Origin: Tannerella sp.
GTDB taxonomy: Bacteria; Bacteroidota; Bacteroidia; Bacteroidales; Tannerellaceae
Length of the DNA: 6,926 bases
Reading direction: 5' to 3'
NCBI GenBank assembly: GCA_031282485.1
Contig: JAITDQ010000232.1
Coordinates: forward strand, 1 to 6,926
This document shows, in pieces, positions 1 to 5,226 of the stretch. How positions within the stretch are numbered: position 1 is the first letter of the stretch; each line of letters begins with the position of its first letter. Under the pieces are notes generated by a model. That model had not been told where the DNA came from and did not search any database. It saw nothing but the letters and a program-made list of their open reading frames with translations. A program made the translations under genes and the position numbers.

Positions 1-1
1 C

Positions 2-358
2 AGATTATATACAGCATTGACCGACCCATTCGCAAAAGCTATATTCATGATGTTTATTTGTAGCGAGGTACATCCTTTCAACGATGGAAATGGAAGAGTT
101 TCCCGAATCATGATGAATGTCGAATTAGTGAAAGCCGGGCGAACACGGATTATTGTACCAACTGTTTTCCGAGAGGATTATTTACTTTCATTGAGACGAC
201 TTTCCCGAAACAATGACCCCTCTGTATATATTCGAGTTATGGAGAAGTTACAATTATTCAGTTCTCACATTGCAGGAGATAATTTTGATGATGTATTTAG
301 CTTCTTAAAGGAGAGCGATGCCTTTGAAGAGCCGGAAACAGGACGGTTGAAATTTTGA
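2..358 (+). CDS. Fic-domain protein, C-terminal part (5' end outside window)
   Basis: Fic proteins usually transfer AMP (or another nucleotide-derived group) from a nucleotide to a hydroxyl side chain of a target protein. The reading frame is open from base 2, so the gene enters from the left and the TTG at 17 is not a real start. About 118 C-terminal residues are visible. They contain the complete catalytic loop HPFNDGNGRVSR (71-106), matching HPFx(D/E)GNGRxxR, with the His general base, the Asp that would bind metal and the Gly-Asn-Gly anion hole all intact. The sequence after it (IMMNVEL, then VPTVFREDYL) matches the common bacterial Fic type with a helical tail after the motif. The autoinhibitory helix, if any, lies in the missing part or in a partner. 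No cognate antitoxin gene follows within 126 nt that resembles a Fic antitoxin. Family assignment is firm; the target is unknown. Confidence 0.93.
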   Translation, partial: RLYTALTDPFAKAIFMMFICSEVHPFNDGNGRVSRIMMNVELVKAGRTRIIVPTVFREDYLLSLRRLSRNNDPSVYIRVMEKLQLFSSHIAGDNFDDVFSFLKESDAFEEPETGRLKF

Positions 359-484
359 CGGATCACAACACGTTTCTGCATGCTTTATTCCGGATGAACA
401 GGATAAAAAAAACGAGGCGCTTTGTATGGCGGTGATTAAAAATGTATATATTTGCAGTTGTAAACAATTTAAATATCGTACTTA
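359..484 (+). promoter_or_regulatory. Predicted promoter and possible operator of the toxin-antitoxin module
   Basis: This gap after the Fic gene carries a -7-like TATATTTG at 447-454, an exact match to the Bacteroidota TAnnTTTG element, with TTTG at 421-424. The spacer is 22 bp, one longer than the usual 19-21. Transcription would begin near 460, about 25 nt before the antitoxin ATG. At that point lies a short inverted repeat, TTGTAAACAA (458-467), followed by the palindrome ATTTAAAT (467-474). Antitoxins of type II modules often repress their own promoter, so these are candidate operator half-sites; that part is inference. No Shine-Dalgarno sequence precedes the ATG, as is usual in this phylum. 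Confidence 0.55.
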
Positions 485-667
485 ATGTTGACAAGAGAGA
501 AAGTATTTGACGCATTGGAACAGATGCCGGAGCATTTTTCGATTGACCAGCTTTTTGACAAATTAATTTTTATCAATAAGGTAGAAACAGGTTTGTCACA
601 GTCTGCACAAGGTCGGGTTAATACAAAGGAACAGGCAAAAGAAAAGCTATCGGGATGGTTAAAGTGA
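485..667 (+). CDS. Antitoxin of a type II ParE/RelE-like module
   Basis: A 60-residue protein that is probably the antitoxin for the toxin encoded directly after it. The toxin start lies 13 nt inside this gene, so the two are translationally coupled, the standard arrangement of type II modules. Its sequence has a helical N-terminus (LTREKVFDALEQMP), a middle segment (IDQLFDKLIFINKVETGL) and a basic C-terminal stretch (TKEQAKEKLSGWLK). This resembles the small antitoxins whose tail ends in a KxxLxxWLK-like helix and which pair with ParE-type toxins. In such proteins the C-terminal part usually wraps the toxin and the N-terminal part dimerises, and may bind DNA. The ATG at 485 is chosen because it follows the predicted promoter and gives a protein of normal length. 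The role rests mainly on gene order, size and overlap; no DNA-binding domain is recognisable with certainty. Confidence 0.72.
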   Translation: MLTREKVFDALEQMPEHFSIDQLFDKLIFINKVETGLSQSAQGRVNTKEQAKEKLSGWLK

Positions 668-957
668 GGTGGACGGATTTTGCACTTGAAAATTTATCTG
701 CTGTCGGTGATTTCATCGAAAGGGACAGTAGTTTTTATGCTCAAAGGGTTGTCGGTTTGCTATTTAGTTCTGTTGATATTCTGGAGCAACATCCTCTGGC
801 GGGTCGGATTGTTCCTGAATTTAATGATAAAACGATACGTGAATTGATACGGGGTAATTATCGGATTGTTTATAAACTGGTTACTGAAGCGGATATTGAT
901 ATTGTTACCGTTCATCATTCCGCAAGGTTGTTGAGAATTTTGCCTGATGAGGAATAA
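655..957 (+). CDS. ParE/RelE-superfamily toxin
   Basis: A 100-residue protein of the usual ParE/RelE length. Hallmarks along the chain are the N-terminal strand VRWTDFALENL with the following helix (AVGDFIERDSSFYAQRVVGLL), the segment ILEQHPLAGRIVPEF, then the strands REL(I)RGNYRIVYKL and DIDIVTVHHSARLL. The HPLAGRxVPE and REL...NYRIVYK signatures are typical of ParE-like toxins. ParE proteins poison DNA gyrase while RelE proteins cleave ribosome-bound mRNA; the sequence looks closer to the ParE side, but this cannot be settled by eye. All core segments are present and there is no frameshift, so the toxin looks intact. It overlaps the antitoxin by 13 nt and would be neutralised by it. It lies between a Fic gene and decayed genes, a common setting for mobile or accessory modules. 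Confidence 0.88.
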   Translation: MVKVRWTDFALENLSAVGDFIERDSSFYAQRVVGLLFSSVDILEQHPLAGRIVPEFNDKTIRELIRGNYRIVYKLVTEADIDIVTVHHSARLLRILPDEE

Positions 958-1052
958 AATCTCGCTTAATTGATGATATACCGGGCATTAAACTCAACGT
1001 AATGAAACAGGGGAAAAAGTATTTGATTGTACCCAATGAATTAGGTAGATAA
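957..1052 (+). pseudogene. Possible remnant of an FKBP-like protein (C-terminal scrap)
   Basis: Between the toxin and the ORF6N gene, one frame reads, without a plausible start, PGIKLNVMKQGKKYLIVPNELGR and then stops at 1050-1052 (the residues are split here as PGIKLNVMKQ plus GKKYLIVPNELGR). The pattern of a Met-Lys-x-Gly-Lys run followed by a hydrophobic-Val/Ile-Pro-x-x-Leu segment recalls the C-terminal part of FKBP-type peptidyl-prolyl isomerases (MKxGxKxxxxIPxxLAYG). An in-frame stop at 948-950 closes the frame upstream, so nothing like a whole domain can be made. It is best seen as a leftover of a gene or as chance; the resemblance is short. Confidence 0.25.
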
Positions 1053-1055
1053 ACT

Positions 1056-1298
1056 ATGGACATACAGAGCAAAATATACGAGATCAGAGGTTACAAAGTT
1101 ATGCCGGATTTCGATTTGGCAGAATTGTATCAGGTTGAAACACGAGTGCTTAATCAATCAGTCAAACGCAATATGAAGCGTTTTCCCGACGACTTCATGT
1201 TTCAATTAACGGCAGACGAATGGGAAATCTTGAAATCACAATTTGTGATATCAAGTTGGGGAGGCTCTCGAAAACTACAATCTTTTAGAAGTTTGTGA
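1056..1298 (+). pseudogene. ORF6N-domain protein, truncated after the N-terminal domain
   Basis: An 80-codon frame whose first 73 or so residues match the ORF6N domain, a presumed DNA-binding domain of phage and mobile-element regulators. The diagnostic order is KIYEIRGYKVMPDFDLAELY, VETRVLNQSVKRN, then KRFPDDFMFQLT, and ISSWGGSRKL. In relatives the last motif runs on into PYAFTEQGVAML and a further 100 or more residues. Here the similarity stops abruptly after SRKL (about 1275) and seven unrelated residues (QSFRSL and stop) follow. The gene is therefore a 3' truncation, and its product may be non-functional or act only as a small DNA-binding domain. The start at 1056 gives the expected N-terminus. 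The stop lies 2 bp from the end of the convergent operon, so the loss is probably tied to a rearrangement that joined the two regions. Confidence 0.82.
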
Positions 1299-1302
1299 AG
1301 TT
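1288..1302. repeat. Short direct repeat at the convergent gene junction
   Basis: GAAGTT occurs at 1288-1293 and again at 1297-1302, separated by TGT, exactly where the truncated ORF6N gene and the minus-strand operon meet. It may mark the scar of a deletion or insertion, but a 6-bp repeat can easily occur by chance. Confidence 0.3.
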
Positions 1303-1507
1303 ATTTTTTGTTTCGTTCGGGACATTCCGTTTTTTTGTTTTTCAGCTGTTCTTTAAGGGGGCAGCCGGTGCAATCGTCACATGGGGAGGCCGGTTTTTTG
1401 AAAAAAACGTATGTTTTGTAGCCGAGATATCCTGCTACAATGATTGCTATTGCTGTTATTGCCATGTCCTGCCACATATCGGAAATCTCCATAATCAGGT
1501 GTTCCAT
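1301..1507 (-). CDS. Small Cys-rich membrane protein of the FeoB-associated type
   Basis: A 68-residue protein with one hydrophobic segment (about residues 15-36, rich in Ala, Ile and Val) followed by Lys-Lys and a short Cys-rich tail: Cys43, Cys46, Cys49 in CDDCTGCPL, and Cys62 near the end. This layout of a single N-terminal membrane anchor plus CxxCxGCPL fits the FeoB-associated Cys-rich membrane proteins, which usually sit beside the ferrous iron transporter gene feoB and are thought to bind metal or an iron-sulfur unit; their exact role is unknown. Here no feo gene is in view. The ATG at 1505-1507 lies 13 nt inside the end of the glycosyltransferase gene, which implies coupled translation. 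A second in-frame ATG at codon 6 would remove most of the overlap. It is the last gene of the operon; no hairpin terminator is visible after it. Confidence 0.68.
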   Translation of the reverse strand: MEHLIMEISDMWQDMAITAIAIIVAGYLGYKTYVFFKKPASPCDDCTGCPLKEQLKNKKTECPERNKK

Positions 1508-2628
1508 GCAATCATGTCGATAAGTCTTTTTGCCTGATATTCATTGGAAAAAACGGGAAACAGTTGATTCCGGCGTTCTTCCGAAATATCCGGGGAAAAA
1601 GGCTTTTTCATCAGTTCGCGGCAGGTGGCAATCATCTTATCCGGTGTACCGGCAATATGACACAGTTTGTCGAGACCGCTACCGGCAAGCATCATCGGAT
1701 TGACAACGACATGACGTCCTGCAAACAGACTGTTTAACAGTTTCAGCTTCAAGCCCGTATCCTGAAATGTCACAAGCAGGTTTATCTGGGCTGTACGTAT
1801 CAGTTCGTTAATCCTTTCGACGGAAGGGTTTGCTTCGATAACGATATGGTCGTAACGCGAAGCGGCTTTCCGCAATTCGTTCGAAGGGTTCATGCCCGCT
1901 ATAACACAACGATACGGGGACATCCCGGAAAAAACATTTTCAATAAGATACAGCGCGGCTTTCTCATTTTCCTTAACTGAAAGTTTGCCGTGGTACAGCA
2001 GGAAATCAGACTGTCCCGCGGCGGCGGTAACTTCGTTATTGCCATGAAAACAGGGTACAAACTCTACTCTGGCGTACGGAAATTCTTTCCGCAGATAATC
2101 CGTATCCGTTTGCGAGACGGCAATCATTAACTCTGCGTCCGCTACCGTCTTTTGGTATCTTTTGAACCTGAATGCTTCGATATAAAAGAAACACTTTTTT
2201 ATAATGTTATGCTCCGCTTTTCCTGTTTCACGATAATAATCATGCTCAATATTACATTCGCGAAAAATCTTGAAACGGTGTTTCAATCGCCTGTCATTTA
2301 AATAATAACAGGTATGAAGTCCTTCGAAAAGGATTGGGTAGTCGTTTTCCAGCAGGTTGTTTATCAGCTGTTTGTCCTTGCGACTGTATACGTTATAGGG
2401 CAAACAGGTTATATTTGCCGGAAGTCCCGTGCGTCGGCGGTAATAATATACTTTTTCGCAAACGCATTCCAGTTCGGCGGCTCGTGGCCGTTCGTACTCG
2501 AAACAGTGCAGTATGATTTTGATGCCACAGTCGTGCAGCGCCTTAATTTTGCAGTATATGTCAATCACGCCGCCGTAATTGGCAGGCCATGGAATGTTTA
2601 TGGAGACAAGATTAAGTTTTCTATCCAT
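1495..2628 (-). CDS. GT-B fold glycosyltransferase (GT4-like)
   Basis: A 377-residue protein of typical length for a retaining GT-B glycosyltransferase, which would move a sugar from a nucleotide donor to a lipid-linked or glycan acceptor at the cytoplasmic side. The N-terminal Rossmann domain begins with LVSINIPWPANYGG (residues 7-20), where the Gly-Gly loop touches the acceptor side, followed by YCKIKALHDCGIKIILHCFE. The C-terminal donor domain starts near residue 207 (DFLLYHGKLSVKENEKA) and carries TGLKLKLLNSLFAGRHVVVN (291-310), the equivalent of the GxKxKxxEaxaxGxPVV helix. Asn299 stands where many GT4 enzymes have Glu, a change I associate with a Bacteroidetes subgroup. No signal peptide or membrane span is seen. 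The ATG overlaps the preceding GT2 stop by 8 nt (ATGGATAG), so translation is coupled. Donor and acceptor cannot be deduced. Confidence 0.85.
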   Translation of the reverse strand: MDRKLNLVSINIPWPANYGGVIDIYCKIKALHDCGIKIILHCFEYERPRAAELECVCEKVYYYRRRTGLPANITCLPYNVYSRKDKQLINNLLENDYPILFEGLHTCYYLNDRRLKHRFKIFRECNIEHDYYRETGKAEHNIIKKCFFYIEAFRFKRYQKTVADAELMIAVSQTDTDYLRKEFPYARVEFVPCFHGNNEVTAAAGQSDFLLYHGKLSVKENEKAALYLIENVFSGMSPYRCVIAGMNPSNELRKAASRYDHIVIEANPSVERINELIRTAQINLLVTFQDTGLKLKLLNSLFAGRHVVVNPMMLAGSGLDKLCHIAGTPDKMIATCRELMKKPFSPDISEERRNQLFPVFSNEYQAKRLIDMIAWNT

Positions 2629-3460
2629 TGTTTTTACGATATGAACCGGAAGTTAATAATTTATGTTTGAAGTAAAAATATATCAATCCTTTCAGATGAA
2701 GATACGATATCCGCGAAAATATCTTTTTGCCGGATATGCGGTTATAATGATGAATTATATGGTAACGGGGCAGGCAAATGATTTTATAACCTTTCCGGTA
2801 AATCCGCAGGCAAAAATCCGCATCTTCGGGGCCGTAAAATATTCTGTCGTCGAGATAACCGGCGTGATCGAGGATGGAACGGCGGAACATCTGGCATGCC
2901 CCGATAACATATTCCGCTTCGAACGGTTCGCTGCCGGACAGTTCCCGGCGGTAAAACTGTGTTTCGTTCCGGTTCTTAATTTTCGCATGAAGACGTTTCA
3001 GCAAAGCCGTTCGTCCCGTTATTTCCGACAAAACGTTTCTTATTTTATGCGCCGGACGGGGCAGGCGGCGGCAACTGTCCTGCACTTCTCCGTTTTCGGA
3101 TTGCAGGCGGCAGGCGCACAGCCCGCAACCGGGATTGCCGGCCAGAAAAGAAACCATGCCGTCGACCGCATGCCTGTTAACAATCGTATCGACATCTAAT
3201 ATCCAGACCAGTTCGCCCGTTGCCGCTTTCAATCCGGTATTGCGTGCAAAAGCGACGCCTCTGTTTTTATCAAGCGGAATAAAATTTATCCGTGCGCCAT
3301 ACGATTGCAATATTCCGCGCGTGCCGTCGGCGGAACCGTTGTCAACAACAATTATTTCCACGGACATGTGTCCGGTTGACGCCAGAACCGAATCAAGACA
3401 GGGCGCAACATCCCGCTGCGAGTTCCATGTGATAATAATAACCGACAACCGATAATCCAT
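2621..3460 (-). CDS. GT2-family glycosyltransferase (rhamnosyltransferase-like)
   Basis: A 279-residue inverting GT-A glycosyltransferase of the WbbL/rhamnosyltransferase-like branch, a group that builds surface polysaccharides and glycolipids. Visible motifs in order are LSVIIITWNS (5-14), the nucleotide-binding VDNGSADGT (39-47), the conserved NRGVAFARNTG (66-76), the metal-binding DVD (89-91, a DxD), then GACQMFRR (187-194) and the catalytic-base region YGPEDADFCLR (209-219) with the ED pair. All key elements are present, so it should be active. The C-terminus (LKGLIYFYFKHKL) is amphipathic and may associate with the membrane. It begins 5 bp after the radical SAM stop codon and ends 8 nt inside the GT-B gene, placing it in the middle of the operon. 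The sugar donor is not clear; a rhamnose-type donor is only suggested by family resemblance. Confidence 0.9.
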   Translation of the reverse strand: MDYRLSVIIITWNSQRDVAPCLDSVLASTGHMSVEIIVVDNGSADGTRGILQSYGARINFIPLDKNRGVAFARNTGLKAATGELVWILDVDTIVNRHAVDGMVSFLAGNPGCGLCACRLQSENGEVQDSCRRLPRPAHKIRNVLSEITGRTALLKRLHAKIKNRNETQFYRRELSGSEPFEAEYVIGACQMFRRSILDHAGYLDDRIFYGPEDADFCLRIYRKGYKIICLPRYHIIHHYNRISGKKIFSRISYLHLKGLIYFYFKHKLLTSGSYRKNNG

Positions 3461-3465
3461 ATACT

Positions 3466-4902
3466 TTATTTATGAAATAATTTGCGTCTGATAGCTTTCA
3501 ACGCTATTTTGAAGTCGGTAAAAGAACCGAACCGCCCGATATTTTTTATGATAAAAGACGGACGTAAAAAGAATGATACATTATTGCGGAACAGCATTTT
3601 TTCCATCTCTTCGCTCGACAGTCCGGGATAATTCAGTATGGAATGGTGCTGTACGTCGGTAGGTTTATAATCGCCTCCGGCAATCCAGCCGTTTTCACGC
3701 GCCAGTTCATAAAATTCCGTTCCGGGGAACGGCGCAACGATGTTAAACATCACCTGGCTTACCTTCAATGCCCGCGCCTTCCTCAACGTTTCTTTTATCG
3801 TCGCTTTCGTTTCGAGCGGACTTGTTCCTATCAGGATGTTCAGTTTGACGGGAACATTATATTTCCTCAGCCGTTCGATACCTTCATATATCTGTTCGGA
3901 GGTAATTCCTTTCTTTATATATTGCAGAATATCGTCATTAAAGCTTTCCACTCCGAGGTCTACAAACCCGCAATCCGAATCATGCAGAATCCGGGCTACT
4001 TCATCCGTTATCGCATCCGCACGCGCCTGACAGCCCCAGCTGAACCCGTGTTTTTTCAGACATTCGCAGACGGGGCGCAGACGTTTGACGGTAGTGATAA
4101 AATTATCGTCTATAAAGGTAACCGCACGATAGCCTTTTGCGGCCAGCATATCAAGTTCTTCGATGACGTTTTCCACCGAACGGTACGAAACCGGCGGCTT
4201 CCGGCCGTGTTCCTTTTTAAATTCAATCTCACGCGCGAACGTAAGCGAACTCGGAACGCAGTAAATACATTTATACGGACAGTTACGGCTTGTCAGAACC
4301 GTAGTGTAAGGATGTATTTTCAGTTTCGGATTCGTAAAAGGATACTTTTCGATAAAATGACGGGCAGGGAAAGGCAGGCTGTCAAGGTCTTTTATCAATT
4401 CCCGCGCAGGATTGTGATGCACACGCCCGTCTTTGAGAAAAGAAATGCCTTTTATTGAACCGGGATTCCCGTCCCCGGAAATATTTTCGATTACTTCCTG
4501 CACGGTCAGTTCGGGTTCTCCGCGTACAATAATAATATGTTCGTCCGCCAGCAGCTTCGCCGTATAGTAAGTAACGCCCGGCCCCATTACGATAATCCGG
4601 GCTTCGGGATGGTAATTTCTTATATGCTGTATTGTTTTCAGGTCTGTATCCAGCGACAGGTTTACGCACCACAGCATATAACAGTCACTTTTATCCTCCG
4701 CAAGAAACCGGATGAGGTGCTTTTCGTTTTTTTCCTCAAGCACAAAATCCCGGTAACGCACATCATGATCCTTCTCCAGGATAGCGGCAACGATAAGCTC
4801 GTAAATATTGGGCATCGGATATACAAGCCTCGTGCAGCCCGCTGTTCGTTCGGCAGGAAGTTCACCGTCAAGAGAAGGAGGTACTATAAATGTTATTATC
4901 AT
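3466..4902 (-). CDS. B12-binding-domain radical SAM protein of unknown substrate
   Basis: A 478-residue protein with the two-domain build of cobalamin-type (class B-like) radical SAM enzymes. Residues 1 to about 150 form a Rossmann-like B12-binding-type domain: it starts MIITFIVPPSLDGE, contains PMPNIYELIVAAIL and a strand-Gly run (IIVMGPG, 103-109), then VRGEPELTVQEVI. The usual DxHxxG cobalamin-ligand motif is not seen, which is common in this enzyme group. The radical SAM core follows, with CPYKCIYC (Cys208, Cys212, Cys215) for the [4Fe-4S] cluster, FIDDNF (263-268), DLGVES (315-320) and KLNILIGT (353-360). Such enzymes methylate, rearrange or otherwise modify lipids, antibiotics and other compounds. 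The substrate is unknown; being first in an operon with two glycosyltransferases suggests a glycan or lipid modification. TAAGGA lies 12 nt before the ATG, an unusual Shine-Dalgarno-like site. Confidence 0.88.
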   Translation of the reverse strand: MIITFIVPPSLDGELPAERTAGCTRLVYPMPNIYELIVAAILEKDHDVRYRDFVLEEKNEKHLIRFLAEDKSDCYMLWCVNLSLDTDLKTIQHIRNYHPEARIIVMGPGVTYYTAKLLADEHIIIVRGEPELTVQEVIENISGDGNPGSIKGISFLKDGRVHHNPARELIKDLDSLPFPARHFIEKYPFTNPKLKIHPYTTVLTSRNCPYKCIYCVPSSLTFAREIEFKKEHGRKPPVSYRSVENVIEELDMLAAKGYRAVTFIDDNFITTVKRLRPVCECLKKHGFSWGCQARADAITDEVARILHDSDCGFVDLGVESFNDDILQYIKKGITSEQIYEGIERLRKYNVPVKLNILIGTSPLETKATIKETLRKARALKVSQVMFNIVAPFPGTEFYELARENGWIAGGDYKPTDVQHHSILNYPGLSSEEMEKMLFRNNVSFFLRPSFIIKNIGRFGSFTDFKIALKAIRRKLFHK

Positions 4903-5226
4903 ATATTATAAAAGTCCTTAAACATTCGGATTATGCAAGCCCTCGAAAATGACAGGACAGGCAATTACAAATCTCATTAATAAAACTTACATATTCCCGT
5001 TTTATTGCACCGGGGCTGACTTTTTTAACGGGACGGTTTTTTTGTATATTCGGGGGTGTTTATCCGAAGGATTATTATCAGGTTTTACTGCGATTATGTG
5101 TATGTGAATAATTTCATGTATCTTTGTATCCATATATAAATACAGTCAAATGTGCCCTTTCCTGATTTTACGTTTGTTTAATTCGGGATTTTCATGTAAT
5201 TTTGCGGCAAAATAAAATAATATAAT
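4903..5226. promoter_or_regulatory. Divergent intergenic region between the operon and the GH95 gene
   Basis: A 324-bp AT-rich gap with no credible coding frame. It must hold the promoter of the minus-strand operon, but no exact TAnnTTTG element was found on that strand; the nearest is GAGATTTG (reverse complement of 4968-4975), lacking a -33 partner. On the plus strand it carries the GH95 promoter described separately, plus a second TATCTTTG at 5119-5126 with a weak TATG partner at 5095-5098 (20-bp spacer). A weak inverted repeat CCCGTT/AACGGG (4996-5001, 5027-5032) with a T-run at 5037-5043 is also present but has no gene to terminate. No repeat or attachment-like site was noticed. Confidence 0.6.
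5173..5204 (+). promoter_or_regulatory. Bacteroidota-type promoter for the GH95 gene
   Basis: TTTG at 5173-5176 and TAATTTTG at 5197-5204, separated by exactly 20 bp, match the Bacteroides vegetative consensus (TTTG, 19-21 bp, TAnnTTTG) at every defined position. The expected transcription start is about 5210, leaving a short AT-rich leader of about 15-25 nt before the ATG and no Shine-Dalgarno sequence. The position fits the GH95 gene, and no other plus-strand gene competes for it. Confidence 0.8.

Noticed and set aside
1295..1537. Plus-strand open frame opposite the Cys-rich membrane protein
   Set aside because: The minus-strand frame has a clear membrane segment and a CxxCxGCPL motif and is coupled to the upstream gene; the plus-strand frame is its shadow.
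2663..3199. Open frame on the plus strand (178 codons) opposite the GT2 gene
   Set aside because: It lies antisense to all the conserved GT2 motifs and has no recognisable domain.
3643..4458. Long open frame on the plus strand (271 codons) opposite the radical SAM gene
   Set aside because: It is fully antisense to a well-supported gene, shows no family motif and has a composition typical of a shadow frame.
4996..5043. Inverted repeat CCCGTT/AACGGG followed by a T-run, resembling a terminator
   Set aside because: The stem is only 6 bp with a 25-nt loop, and no plus-strand gene ends upstream of it, so there is nothing for it to terminate.
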